A stretch of 64,000 nt of DNA. Source: Phascolarctos cinereus (taxonomy: Eukaryota; Chordata; Mammalia; Diprotodontia; Phascolarctidae). Numbering within the stretch: position 1 is the first letter of the stretch; the number at the start of each line of letters is the position of its first letter. Below, piece after piece: positions 22,601 to 42,734 of the stretch. The stretch is from NCBI RefSeq assembly GCF_002099425.1, contig NW_018344106.1:186001-250000 (forward strand), given 5' to 3'. The notes under the pieces were generated by a model that was not told the origin of the DNA, ran no database searches, and worked only from the letters and a program-made list of their open reading frames with translations. The translations under genes were made by a program, and so were the position numbers.

Positions 22601-25600
22601 CTTCCCAAGAAGAAGGAAGCTCCCCAAGGGCAGGGCCTGTTTCCTCCTGACTAAATGCCCATTTAGTGCCAAGATGAAAATGTAACAGTCCCTGGACTCG
22701 ATCAAATGAGGGAACCAGACTGACACAAACATAGGGCATTTATCATATAGCGATGGTGGGCAGGAAGACTCGGGAATCAGCCCCTTGAGGGGGAGGCATT
22801 GGAAGCTAGGTGCAAATCCAGAAGGCGCTGAGCCGCCGAGATAGCCTGAGCCTGCAGAGCACAGCAGACCTCAGGATGGACCCCAAAGCAGGGGTGGAAG
22901 GGAAATGGACCAAAATCTGGAGTCCAGTGCAGGCTAAGAGGGGGAGTCACAAGCTAATAGTCTGGCAATTCATGTTGCAGGTGAAAATGATTTGCTTCTC
23001 TGGATGCCGGGTTTAATGGGCGCCAAATGACAGAATCAGTGTGGGGGAAAATGGAAGTTTTTTACTGGAAATGTCAAGTGTAATGATATTGTTCTGAATC
23101 TCTCTTTTCTTCTGAATCTTGCTACCTGTACTGGGGAAATCATTTACATTTTTTTCTATGTGAGATTGCCAAGTTATCCTCTATCTCCACAGTGGTGAAA
23201 TACGTAACCTTCCATTCACCCCCCTCTGATTTGGCTCACAGGTGGCATTTTTCATGTCAACAATGTGGTAAAATCTGCTCTGAGACGGCAGTCTACCCTA
23301 GGCATCTGCTAGACCACTTTCCAACGTTCACAGTGAATTTGTCCATCTTTCCTGAGTAGTTTGTGTTAAGGATTTATCCACTACTGGATAGCTGCGCACA
23401 CTACCTGAACAGGCACATCTAAGAAGAACCTGGCCTATTTGTTTTCTTGAGCAATTTTGGGTCAGATGTCCCAGTGTCTCAATAAGAGGCAAGGTCCAGG
23501 GAGACAAGACCTAATTACTGTGGACGAGTCATTTCACCTCTGCTAGGTTAAGGATGAGATGCCAACCTGCAATGGTGCTGCTAGTTCCCTCATCCTTCAC
23601 CCTGCAGCTCCCCCAGCCCCGCCCAGGGTGAGGGGGGAAGGGTATTACATGTCCTAGAAGGTGGCAAGAGAGGAAGGTCACTGATCCAGCTTCTGCTTTA
23701 AGACTGCCCACTTTAAGGCACTCCTCCTTTGTCACTTCCTCACATGGCTGCTCCTGGCCCTGCCCATTTCTTCCAGTTAAAGGACCCCAATTCCTTCAGC
23801 CATCAGTGTGTGTCCTTCACTGCCATGACTGCCCTCCGCAAGACACTTCAGCTCACCAAGGCCCTTCCTAAGGTGAGCAGCTAGTTAGAGGCACCAGGTA
23901 GGTTCAGCCAGGACAAGAGAAGACTAGAAAGGAATGTACTAACTTAAGCCTTCCTGTGCCTGACTGTTGTGGCCCAAGATACAGACCACAGCAGCCATAA
24001 GTGGGGGGCAGGCGGAGGGGTGGTGGCAGGAGAAAAGGCCACCGTGGGAGGGAGGACAGAGTCGTGACAGGGGTCAGGGTGGCTAACTCTGGCCCTTCCC
24101 ACCCCCCACCCAAACATCTAAGTCACTTCAAGTTCTTTAAAGGGGTGCTAGGTGGGCCAGTGGATAGAGCTCCAGCCTTGAAGTCAGGAGGACCTGAGTT
24201 CAAATCCAGCCTCAGACCCTTGACACTTACTAGCTGTGTGACTCTGGGCAAGTCACTTAACCCGGGATTGTCTCACCAAAAAGAAAAAAAACAAGTTCTT
24301 TAAAGAAAAAAGAGACACAACCCCTCCACCCCCCCCCAAGTCTCTGGTAAAGATGCATATGTTGCTGCATGTTGTCATTTACTGCCAACTGAGGTCCCAG
24401 GAAGTGGGACGGTGGGGCTTCAGCCCCAGTGCCTCCTGGCAGCTGCCCCAGGAGGACTTCTTACCCCATAGCCCATTGGGCCTGGAGCCAGGAAGACCTG
24501 TCTTCAAATCCAGCCTCAGACACTTACTTGCTAGGTGACCCTGGGTAAGTCCCTTCACTGCCCGCTGCCTGTATAGTTTCCCTAACTGTAATATGGGGAA
24601 TAGCCCCTTACCTCCCAAGGTTGTGGAGGGGCTCAATAATGAGATATTTGTAAAGTGCACAATGCCTGGCACATAGTAGGCATGTAATAAATGTTTCTTC
24701 CTTTCCCCTTCCCTCTCTGACTACCCATCAACTACCGATGCCAAAATCTCACATTAATCAATTAGAATCTCTGATTCTATCAGCTTCTGCTGCCTCTCCA
24801 CAGAAATATTATCTGGTCATTGACTAAACAACTTAACGATGTAACAATAAAAACAAAAACAAATAAGAACTTAACAATGTATAGGATCCTAGTATTCACT
24901 AGGGAAATGTGGTCACCAACCCACTCTCCACCAATGAAGGGGTTTTTCCTCAACATTTCTCTTCAAGTTAATTTAAGAAAGAGGTTCAAGGCAGTAGCAG
25001 TGTCCAGAGTCTATGGGAGCTACCATCACGTGGGTAGACTCTCGGGGCGCCAATTCCAAAGGCTGCTCGCTGAGGAAAGCGCTAGTGCCAGATGCCCCAG
25101 TGCACTATGGATAGTCCTGGCTCTAATGGTCATTGATTTGCTTTAGATCAGACAGTCTGGTGTGATTAGTAAGAAACCACAGAATTAGTGAAGTCCAGAG
25201 GAGAGGGAGGAGACGGGGGAGGGGGCGAGAGACAGAGCCAGGATGGCCGGGCAGTGGGAAGGCGAGGAAGCTGCGGGGACCCCCACAGCAAGAGTTCCTC
25301 CTGAGAACAGGTCTGGGGGTTAGGGTCAGAGCCACGTGGGGCTTGCTCCCTCCGTACCCACGACCACGACTCTCACGGTCAGCGCCGCGCACCGGTCTCT
25401 CCGTCAAGGGGAGGAGGAGCCCCAGTTTCAAACCCAGCCCCTCCCAGTCTGCATAATCAGCGCCCCAGACGCGACCTGACCGCCTTTGAGGGGTGCGGGG
25501 CCACGTGCGCACCCCGCGAGGTCGGCGTGGGAACCCCTCCCCGGGTCCCAACCGCGCGCACTCACCCTCGGTGTGGAGCCCCCCGCATGTGCACGAGCAC

Positions 25601-25794
25601 AGGCCGGGCGCGCTCCGAGGCGGCTGTAGGAGGCGGGGACGCGCGGGTCCCGACCCGCTGGCGATTCCTCCTCCCAGGAGGCTTCCGAAGGCGCGGGTGG
25701 CGGTGGCCACGGCGGGGCGGAGCGTCGGGAGGGCGGCGGGGCGCAGGGCCCGGGCCACGGGGCGCAGCAGCAGGGGAAGCAGCAGCGGGGCCAT
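19633..25794 (-). CDS. C1QBP: Complement C1q-binding protein p32/gC1qR, complete
   Basis: C1QBP (p32) is an acidic, trimeric, mainly mitochondrial-matrix protein needed for mitochondrial translation. Coding exons on the minus strand: 25794-25566, 22208-22058, 21537-21447, 20953-20858, 20531-20409 and 19782-19633 (stop TAG 19635-19633). They total 840 nt, 279 aa (human 282). Exon 1 encodes essentially the whole targeting peptide: Arg/Ala/Leu-rich residues 1-72, with the mature-type start LHTEG at residue 73. The mature part is highly conserved: ITVTFNINNSIPPTFD, VLDCHYPEDEVGQE, SIREVSFQ and DHLMDFLADRGVDNTFADEL. The start ATG has context GGTCATGG; I see no upstream ATG close by. Intron 4 has a weak donor (GTAGAA) followed by G runs. 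The 3' end is tail-to-tail with RPAIN. Confidence 0.96.
20590..20700 (+). mobile_element. MIR-type SINE fragment in C1QBP intron 4
   Basis: It reads GAGTCATGAGGCCTAGGCTTG, then TCTCTCTGAGCCTCACCTTC and ACTATGAAACGGGGGTGACA, a decayed MIR core. Confidence 0.45.
22209..24128. other. C1QBP intron 1, unique part, no gene seen
   Basis: Intronic sequence with short ORFs only. The stretch near 23030-23400 is AT-richer and may be an old repeat I cannot classify. No conserved exon-like segment is seen. Confidence 0.45.
24143..24291 (+). mobile_element. tRNA-derived SINE with perfect target-site duplication
   Basis: It starts GGTGCTAGGTGGGCCAGTGG, has B box GAGTTCAAATCCAGCC and core CTGGGCAAGTCACTTAACCC, and ends in an A-rich tail. 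It is flanked by identical CAAGTTCTTTAAAG at 24129-24142 and 24292-24305. It lies in C1QBP intron 1, antisense to the gene. Confidence 0.93.
24470..24705 (+). mobile_element. MIR/Ther1-type CORE-SINE
   Basis: It carries GGAGCCAGGAAGACCTG, CAAATCCAGCCTCAGACACT, CCTGGGTAAGTCCC and the L2-like 3' end TGCCTGGCACATAGTAGGCA with AATAAATG. Confidence 0.75.
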
Positions 25795-26100
25795 GACCGA
25801 GACACGCGGAGGGGTCTGGAAGCAACCACGGCGACCGGAAGGACAGCTGAGAGCGCAGAACACGCCGGGAAGTGCCCAGGCCGGAAGGGCACAAGGTCAC
25901 CCCGCCCCGGAAGTTCTGCGCCACATCGGAGCGGCACAGCGCCCCTTGCCGGGAGGCAGTGACAGCGTCCCTTCTGCGCCTGCCCCAGTGAAGGTGTTCA
26001 AGGACGCGATGATTGGCTGATTGGAGATGATTGGACGCCACCGCTGAAGTCACTTCCTGCTCTAGAGCGAGGATTACCCGGAATTCCCCAAGAGTGGCTT
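25795..26100 (-). promoter_or_regulatory. C1QBP CpG-island promoter
   Basis: The CpG-rich block runs from about 25440 to 25960 and includes exon 1. Upstream are GC boxes (near 25896) and three ATTGG motifs at 26012-26016, 26020-26024 and 26030-26034. These read as CCAAT in the direction of C1QBP, roughly 220-240 bp before the ATG. No TATA box is seen. The transcription start is not determined. Confidence 0.65.
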
Positions 26101-26317
26101 CAGGCAGAGTATTCCCCGGGCACAGCCGCCCCAGTACCACGCACGCGCAGGGTGCCCTTTCCCCGCCCGTTTTCTGCTGCCCTATTTAACTTCACTCTTT
26201 TCACTGCTCTTTTCTCCGACCCTCCGACCCTCCCCTGAAGGAGGCCGGGCTCCATTTCAGGCCAGTTTCCTCCCCAGCCCTCCTCATCCTGTGCTCTGCA
26301 GCTGACCGCGAGCGCCC

Positions 26318-26494
26318 AGGTTACATTGTATCCAACCTGCACGTGACCGAATTGTCTGTGCTTCAGGCTAAGGTTACTTTGTATCCTATGTGCCCAGACG
26401 GCGTCTTCTGCGCCGGGAGAAAGGGAGGGGCCTGCGCGCGTAGCCTAGGTTACTTTGTATCCAAACTACCTCGGGCAGAGGTTATATTGTATCC
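26318..26494 (+). repeat. Cluster of four 16-bp AGGTTAC(A/T)TTGTATCC motifs
   Basis: Copies lie at 26318-26333 (AGGTTACATTGTATCC), 26371-26386 (AGGTTACTTTGTATCC), 26447-26462 (same as copy 2) and 26479-26494 (AGGTTATATTGTATCC). All are in one orientation, with start-to-start spacings of 53, 76 and 32 bp. Flanks show weaker echoes: CCTGC follows copies 1 and 4, and ACCTCGGG follows copies 3 and 4. This suggests a decayed tandem duplication or a selected array. A CACGTG E-box lies at 26340-26345 just after copy 1. The cluster is about 520-700 bp upstream of the C1QBP ATG. Function unknown. Confidence 0.85.
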
Positions 26495-26937
26495 AGCCTG
26501 CTTGGAATCATGTACCTCGGGAGGAGAGATCAGATAAAGATTAGTGTCATCTCGTCAACTGTGAAACTTACACGTCCATCCTCCACGGATCTGACGTGTC
26601 CCACTCTGGTCAAATGAACGGCGGTGTACCTGCTTTCTCTGGGCTGAGTAGCTAGCAAGGACCCTGAAAATTCTCACCATCGAGCCTGTCACAATTCCAT
26701 AGACCTCAGGAGGAAACCAGGAGTATCTCCACCAGAGACACTGATGCTGGGCTCCGTGTAAATGGACACAATGTTTTTAGATGTAGCCAGCGAAGACTTT
26801 GGTTTGCTTGACATTACGCGTTAGTAACTTTTTTTTCCTGTTTGCTTTTTTTCTGTTTGCTTTCTCAATGGGCAAGAGAAGGGACGTGGGAGGGAGAGAA
26901 TTTGAAAGTGAAAACAAAATTGAATTTTAAAAAGAAA

Positions 26938-27130
26938 TGCTGCAGCTAGGTGGCGCAGTGGATAGAGCACTGGCCCTGGAGTCAGGGGAACTTGAGTTCA
27001 AATGTGCCTCAGACATTTGATACTTAGTAGCTGTGTGACCCTGGGCAAGTCACTTAACCCCGATTGCCGAGGAGTGGGGTGAGAGGAGAAATTCTGTCTA
27101 TGGAAGAGTCGGGACACGACTGAACAAGAA
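26938..27130 (+). mobile_element. tRNA-derived SINE
   Basis: It has GCAGCTAGGTGGCGCAGTGG, GAGTTCAAATG, GACCCTGGGCAAGTCACTTA and a 3' end GAGTCGGGACACGACTGAAC. The middle CTCATCTGTAAAATGAG block is missing. It lies between C1QBP and DHX33. Confidence 0.85.
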
Positions 27131-27231
27131 GCTCCTAAGGAGCTCATCGTATAAAAATAACTCTGTACAAGTAAGAAATATAAAGATAAATACATGGGGA
27201 GTTGGATACGTATACACACACACACACACAT

Positions 27232-27436
27232 ATACATTTGTTGTTCAGTTGTGGCTGACTCTGTTACTCCGTTTGAGATTTTCTTGGCAAAGATACTGGA
27301 GAGGTCTGCCATTTCCTTCTCCAGCTCATCTTACAGATGAGCAAACTGAGGCAAACAGGGTTAAGTAACTTGTCCAGGGTCACATAGCTAGCATCTGACG
27401 CCAGATACCTCTATCCACTGTGCCACTTAGCTACCC
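27232..27436 (-). mobile_element. tRNA-derived SINE, long form, antisense
   Basis: Antisense text runs from TTGTTGTTCAGTTGTGGCTG through TTGGCAAAGATACTGGAG and CAAACTGAGGCAAACAGGG to CCACTGTGCCACTTAGCTAC. It is inverted relative to the SINE about 100 bp upstream. Confidence 0.8.
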
Positions 27437-27469
27437 TGATTTTCACATACACCAACACACACCATATAA

Positions 27470-29600
27470 TACATACTTGTGATGATTTGAAGATAATCAA
27501 CAGAGGAAAGGCATTTAGCCCAGAAAGGCTTCGTATAGAAAAATGGATTCTAGCTGGGACTTGAAGGAAGGCAGGAGACAGAGCAGAGGAGGAAGAGCAT
27601 TCCAGGCATGGGGGTGGGGAGCAGCCAAAGAAAATGCCTGAGAAATGGAGGTTTTGTTTATGTAACATCCAGGAAGCTGGGGTCTCTGGATCCAAAAGAA
27701 TTGGGGAATAAGGTATAAGGAGACTGGAAAGGTAGGAGTGAACACCAAAAAGGATTTTGAGTTCAATCCTAGAAGTGCTAGGGAGCCCCTGGAGACTATT
27801 GAAGGGGGAGAGGTGTGAATGTGTGTGTGGGGGGGTGGTGAGAACACAGTCAAACTTGCACTTAGCTTTCAGAAAACCACTTTAATGGCTGAGGGGAGGA
27901 TGGACCGGAGTAGGGAGACATTTGAAGCCCAAAGACACCCCCCCCCCGCAACTGGCTTCTTCGACAGTCCAGGTATGAGGTGATGAGGACCTGCACCAGG
28001 GTAGAACCAGTGTTGGGGAGGGGGGCATATCCTAGAGATGTTATCAAGGTGGAAGTTACCTACCCGAACACTGATTTACATGTTGCAAGAGAGAGTGAAG
28101 AGCTGAGTGTGACACCCAGATTGTAGTTCCATGTTAGACCCTCAGAAATAATAGGGAAGTTAGAAAGTGGGGAGAAGGGCAGCTAGGCAGCACAGTGGAT
28201 ACAACACCAGCCCTGAAGTCAGGAGGACCTGAGACCGAACACGAGACTTACTAGCTGTATGACCCTGGGCAAGTCACTTAACCCCAATTGCCTTAAAAAA
28301 AAGGGGGGGTGGTGGAAGATGAGCTCACTTTTGGACATGCTGAGATGAAGACGTGTGCGGGATGTCTGCTTCAAGATATCCAGGAGGCAGCTGGAGATGT
28401 GAGATTGGAGGTCAGCACAGAGGCTGGGGCAGGACTGGGAGATGAAGAAACATCAGCACAAAGACAGTCATTCACTGGGTGCTCCTGAGGTCACCCAGTG
28501 AGGTAGCATAGAGAGGGAGAGGAAGCAAGGGCCCAGGACAGAGCCCTGAGGGATGCCCAAGAAGCAGCAGACTGTGACACGAATAACCAAAGGGGCCTGA
28601 GGAGGTGTGGTCAGACAGGCAGAACCAGGACAGGGCAGTGCTAGATAGCCTAGAGAATCCAGAAGATAGCGGGGGCCAGAAGAGGCCATTAGATTTGGCG
28701 ATTAGGAGGTCAGCAGTAACTCTGGAGACAGCAGTTTGGGTGGAATGATAAGGCCTGAAGGCTGAAGAAAAGAAAGGCATTTTTGTAGATGCTTTTTTCT
28801 AAGAGTTTAGCCACAAAAGGCAGAAGAGACATAGGAAGATAGTTAAAGGGATGGAAGGATCTGAGAGGGTTTGATTAGCACGGGGGAGGAGCCAGCGGAG
28901 GGAGAGATGGAAGGTAAGTGAAAGTGTGGCTGACAGAGAGGGCGATCTGCTGGGACACCATGGAAGGGGATCACTTGTGCAGATTTTGGCTTTGGTAGGG
29001 AGTGAGGATGCTTCATCCTGAGACACAGGAGGTGATGGGAAAATGAGGAATAGGGGAGAAAGGGGAGCTCATGGTGAATGGCTTCAGCTGAGAGGGGGAC
29101 AGGAGAGGGAGCCAGGGGAGGTTTGAGGAACCTCACTGGAGTGGGGTGGTGAGCTAATTAGAGAGGGGTAAAAGGATTGCCTGGAAGCAGCGAGGGCCCG
29201 CACGAAGTGGCCACAAATGTGTAGTGACAGAACAGCTGCATAATTTTCTCCATTGTCATTCAGCAGCGCAAGTGGACGAGCAAAGGTGACCTATGTCGGG
29301 AGTAAGGCTAAGGCTTGGCTGGGCATAGTCAGGAATATAATGATGGAGCCAGGGATTCGAGAAGAGATGGACTGGGGTCACCAAGGGGTCACGCTGAGCA
29401 GAAGACACAGAGGGGCCTGAGAGGGCTAACATTCTGGAGGTCACGGGTGACAGAGGAAACCAGCCAGCAGATTATGGTCTGACAGGGGAGGTGGCACATT
29501 TGTGGGTGAGGTAAGCTCCCAGGGATGACGTCTACCTGTGGCTGAGGCAGGGCAGAGAAGCCCCTGGTATGAGGATTCAGTTAGGCTTCTGGGACCCTCC
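27470..29600 (-). mobile_element. Long L2 LINE, antisense, with SINE inside
   Basis: The minus strand at 28472-28780 translates to FFSSAFRPYHSTQTAVSRVT and ADLLIAKSNGLFWPP, and the next frame shows GIPQGSVLGPCFL. These are the L2 reverse-transcriptase signatures FRPHHSTETAL and GVPQGSVLGPLLF. Flanking text matches the other antisense L2 pieces (GATTCTAGCTGGGACTTGAA, CATTCCAGGCATGGGGG). The element is decayed and is split by a SINE at about 28177-28312. Confidence 0.8.
28177..28312 (+). mobile_element. tRNA-derived SINE inside L2
   Basis: GGCAGCTAGGCAGCACAGTGG to TTAACCCCAATTGCC, then an A run. L2-like text resumes on both sides, so the SINE inserted into the older L2. Confidence 0.85.
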
Positions 29601-29689
29601 ATGTGAGGAAGTGATTACAACCACCATCTTCACTGTAGCCCTGAGTTGGCCCAGGAGCACACAGACCTCCTCTCCTCTTCCCCCTTTTC

Positions 29690-29985
29690 AGTTTACATTC
29701 ATGTGCTGTCTTCCCCATTAGAATGGAAGTCCCTCAAAGGCAGGGGTTGTCTTGACCTGCATTTGTACTCCCAGGGCTTAGCACAGGGCAGACACGCTCA
29801 AGCAATGCTCTGTGTATTCAGAGACCTGCTGGGCAAAGAGCCCTGGGCTAGATGCAGTTATCATGCCCATTTTTATGGTGTGGACACTGAGGCTAACAGA
29901 GTTGATGTGACTTTTACAGGGGCCGAGGCAGGTTCCAGACTCAGCACTTCGTCACTCACAGTGCAACACTTTCCAAGCTGCCACC
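29690..29985. mobile_element. L2 3' tail (+) followed by MIR-like fragment
   Basis: Plus-strand GAATGGAAGTCCCTCAAAGG and GGCTTAGCACAGGGCAGACA resemble the L2 3' end. From about 29850, GTGGACACTGAGGCTAACAG resembles antisense MIR. The long open frame crossing here (29646-30419) is not a gene. Confidence 0.5.
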
Positions 29986-30373
29986 CCGCTATGGCTAACA
30001 AAGATGATTATTACACAGATGACCTTAGACCTAGGAGCATGAGCCACCCCGCCCCTACCACCCAGCCCTTCTGCTCCCTGCCCAGGACACTCGGCATGAA
30101 GCACCCTCTGCCAGGTTTGCACCCAGAGTTGTTGGAAGGCTCAAATGAGAGAAGGTGGCTAGACACTTTGCCAGCTATCACCGTCATCGCAGTGACCACC
30201 AGCACCAGCAGCTGCAGTCACTGGAAAAGGGCAGAGCCAGATCACAAGAGTTCTGTCAAGCTCCACGGCTCCTGGCAGGGAGCGGCCCCCAAGGCCTCTC
30301 TCTCCTCCCCTCCTCTCCCCACACCTGTACACAGCCGGCAGCATCTCCTTCCTAAAAATTTTACAAAAGTAAA

Positions 30374-30379
30374 TTTATT
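30374..30379 (-). terminator. DHX33 polyadenylation signal
   Basis: Minus-strand AATAAA lies about 200 nt after the DHX33 stop codon, giving a short 3' UTR. It is the first canonical signal downstream of the last exon. Confidence 0.6.
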
Positions 30380-30578
30380 GCATTTTTCATTGAAAAACTG
30401 CATATGGATAAAAACCTGAGCCAACCATGGCAGATTCCTGCCCACCAGCCAGCAATGAGCACGGCTCAAACCTCGGCTGCAGCTTCCAAAGCCAGCACGT
30501 GCCAGGCACTGAGCTCTGACCTGCCCTGTCCACCCCCCGGTCTAAGCTGCTAGCCGACCGTCGGCCCAGCTACCAGGC

Positions 30579-39352
<8,774 letters not shown>

Positions 39353-39560
39353 CGCGGGGCAGCAGCACGCGGGGACCTAGCGCGCCTGCGCACGAAGGGC
39401 TAACGCGCCTGTGCACGAGGGCCCGGAGAGGCGGGGCGGGGGGGGAGGGCCACACAACCGGGCAGCGAATTCAAGGTGCGCCAGCTGCGCGCGGAAGGAG
39501 GGGCGCGAGGGTTCCTGGGGTTTGTAGTTCCGGCAGTCACAGCGGCCAGCCCCACCTCTC
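39353..39560 (-). promoter_or_regulatory. DHX33 CpG-island promoter
   Basis: GC-rich sequence continues from exon 1 (about 39060) to about 39520. It holds NRF1-like GCGCCTGCGCA near 39383. At 39516-39531 there is a TGGGGTTTGTAGTTCC element, which in the DHX33 direction reads as the ACTACAA-type core of a ZNF143-like site. No TATA box is seen. The transcription start is inferred to lie between about 39370 and 39480. Confidence 0.6.
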
Positions 39561-39837
39561 AAATCTGGCTATAGCCAAAGAGACCATGCGTCGTGGTCGG
39601 TCACGGGTGGGTAGGGCGCGAGGGGCCGAATGCGGAGCCGTTGGGGGAGCACGGCGGCTTAAGGTGCCATAGCATAGGACCATTCCAGAGTGGGTAGCCC
39701 CGCCCCCAGGACCACGTGCATCCCCTCTGGGACTCAAGTGCCCCCCCCAAGGCTCTACCCTGGGGGTCTTGGGTTCTCCAGCCTGCCAGACCCTGGTCTT
39801 CATTCTTTTATGTGAGAGAGATAAAACTTCCGCAAAC

Positions 39838-40040
39838 ATTAAGCACCTATTGTGTGCCAGGCTCTTTACAGCCCAGGGAGGTAGATGCTATTATGCTCCC
39901 AATTTATAGATGAGGAAACCGAGGCAAACAGGTAAAGTGACTTGCCCAGGGTCACCTAGCTATAAGTGTCTGAGGTTAGGTTTGAACTTGGGTCCTCCTG
40001 ACTCCAGGCCCCGTCCCCTATCCACTGCACCACCTAGCTG
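39838..40040 (-). mobile_element. MIR/CORE-SINE, antisense
   Basis: Antisense from CACCTATTGTGTGCCAGGC through ATAGATGAGGAAACCGAGGC and CTTGCCCAGGGTCACCTAGC to ACTGCACCACCTAGCTGC. Confidence 0.75.
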
Positions 40041-40700
40041 CGGCTCCTCCCCATCCCCCCCACAGGAAAAAAAAAAGCCTCTGCTGTCAAGGAGGGCTCA
40101 GCCCAATGGGAGAGAAAACATGCAGATAACTGCTATATACAGGATTGGTTGGAGGTAATTTCAGAAGGTCTGGGGAAGGGGAGCATGGAGGGATTGTAAG
40201 ACACATGTGGGGAGCGGGCTAGGAGGAGGAGTTAGGGTAGGAAAGGCTTTGACTGTCAAGCAGAGGGCTCTGGATTTGATCCTGGAGGTGATGGGGAGCA
40301 GGTGGGGAGGTGACTTGGTTGGACAGACCTTTAAGAAGCTCACTTTGGTGGCTGAATGGAGGATGGGTTGGGGGGGGCAGACCTGAGGCAGGAAGACTCC
40401 CCCCCTTCCCCAGCAGCTATTCCAGGCACGAGATGGTGAGGGTCTGAACCAAGGTCTCAACTATGTAAGCGGAGAGGAATATGGGGGAGGTGCGAGACTG
40501 AAGAGTCCAAAATGAAACCTTGGTGATATGGAAGTTGGGGCAGCCAGGGTTTGGGCACACCGAGTTTTCAGGTAGACAACTGACAGGCAGCTGGAGGTCA
40601 AGACAGAGGTCAGGGCTGGGTAAACAGAGTTCAGAACCCCCTTCCTAGAGATGATCACTGAAACCACGGAATAGCCAGCTTCCTGAAAAAGAGATTTTAG
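40041..40700 (-). mobile_element. L2 LINE fragment, antisense
   Basis: Text parallels 27470-28100: GGATTTGATCCTGGAGGTGA, AAGCTCACTTTGGTGGCTGA and GAGATTTTAGCTGGGACTTG. No coding capacity. Confidence 0.65.
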
Positions 40701-42730
40701 CTGGGACTTGAGGGAGGGAGATACTTCCAGGCAGAGAAGCTGCCGGTGTCACTGATGGGGGGGTACATGAGGGGTGTAAGAAGCAGGGAAAGCTGGGAAG
40801 GAACCAGGGTTACCACAGGATGTTTTATTTTCAGGTCTGAATTTTCTCTTCCCTCCCTCCCCACCACCCCACGGAACAAGAAAACCAAAAACCATTAGAG
40901 ACAAGTATAGTCAAGCACACCAGCCATGGCCACAAAAGAGAAAATGTCTCGGTCCACACTGACATGTTTCATCACGAATCCCCCAGAACTGTGTCGACCC
41001 AATAGTAGGTGCTATGTAAATGCTATTGAGGGATTGCTGGTCACAGTGAGGACAAAGGACAGGGTTTGGGGTTGTAAGGCAGAGGGAGAAGGGAAAGATT
41101 GTGATCAGATAAAGCAATCTCATGATGCCTCTGTGGGTAAAGTCAAGACAGAGGGTATGACGGTCTGGGGGTGGCTGAGGTCTGGGGGTGGCTGAGCGGG
41201 CTGGAGCGGGAGCTCACAGGAAGTGCTTCAGGGAGGGCCCCCAGGTGGAGAGAAAGACTGTGAGCCCAGCACTGAATTCACTGAGGAGGGAAGGAGGGCA
41301 GTAACCACGAGCCATCAGCATGAGCTCCATGAACCTCCAAGGAGGAGAGGTCACTGAGGGAGGGAGGAGGGGGGATGGCGATGAGGGCATTCCCACCCCG
41401 CCCTCACCTTCTGGGGCTGGGTGAGGTGTGGGCAAAGAAGTGAGTTTGGGCCACGGCGGCCTGGCATTCACCCAGAGAGCTTGTAATTGTCCTTGGGTGG
41501 AGATGTACCAGGGAGTCAGGCAGCCCTGCATGTCTGGGGAGACGGGACAGAGTTCAGCTGTCAGGAGCTGGGAGGGATGGTCAGCTGTTTGTGTTCTTCC
41601 CCAGCGCCCACAGGGAGTCCTTGGATGGGTAGGTTCAACCTGTTTTGGGGGAGGATGGGGGAGGTGAAGAAAGACTTCCAGAGCCGTGGCTGGATGGACC
41701 TGGAGCCGGAGCCTCCATCACCCCAGCTCCCAGGGTGTGCCCCCACGGCGGCAGGGAGGATTCAGAAGTTCTGTGGGCACAGGGAGCGTCCAGGCAGAGA
41801 TCAGCCTGCACCCCTGTGCACAGGCACATAGTTACCCAGGCACAGCTTGGGGACTGCCAGTGGGACCCACTGCCCTCGAGTGACCTTCCCCAAGGCCTCG
41901 GAGGCCAACCTAGGACCAGAACCGGCCCCTTAATCCACGAGCCCTTATTCATCGCTGGTGAGGTGCCAGCCACCAGGCCACATGCGGGGAACACAAGCTG
42001 CCCTCCCTCAAGGAGCTTCTGATCTAATGAGGGCTACAGTATGGAAGCGTAGGGTGTTGGTTGTGTAAGTCAGGCCCACTGAGTCATGAAACGCCGATAC
42101 CTTAAGGAGGGGAAAACAAATGTCAATCAGTCCGATTCAGACTAAGTGTGAAGGGTCCTCTGTGTGGCCGGAGGTTGGAGGAAGGTGGGGGGCCAGAGAG
42201 CCCCTGTCCTGTCCGCTAATGGTCACATCTGCCCGGGGGAGCCAAGGGCATACTGGGTAAGGGCTCACTTCTCCACTGGGAGCCCAGCGAAGAAGCTTGT
42301 CTGAGCTGACGGGAAGGAATTCCATCACCTGGGAGCTGAGATGACCGCTTGGCCTCCTGAGCCGCCACTCCCCAGGGTTCCGTAGGTGCCAGGAGGATGC
42401 ACTGTCATGGCCTTTGGAGAGCACAGTTTGAACCAAGTTTTCTTACTGTGCTGTCTTACTGAGTGTCATTTTTAAACACTAACTGACCAGACTGACCACA
42501 TGCCCATAATCGGGGCAAGAGCCAGAGCACTAAAAAGACCCCCACAGAGCCGTGGGAGGGCAGTGGGACAGTCACTGTGGAGTGTGCTCCGAGCACCCAA
42601 GGAGGTCCAGCGGAGGTCAAGGCAAAGTAGAGGGCAGGTCACCTGCTGGGGAGGCCTGGAGAAGGTGGCTGGGGAGCCAGTGCCAGAGCAGAAGGTGGGA
42701 GATGGAGCCTGGAGAGCCGGAAGGGAGGTG
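40701..42730. other. Intergenic, no gene seen
   Basis: GC-moderate sequence with many short overlapping ORFs on both strands (for example 41645-42022). None resembles a known protein, and no conserved splice-bounded segment stands out. Confidence 0.45.
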
Positions 42731-42734
42731 ATGT

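Noticed and set aside
25795-25863. In-frame 5' extension of C1QBP to 25863
   Set aside because: The upstream codon is GTG, not ATG, and the ATG at 25794 matches the family start and has good context.
29646-30419. 257-codon plus-strand ORF
   Set aside because: It crosses an L2 tail, a MIR-like piece and the antisense of the DHX33 3' UTR; no recognisable domain.
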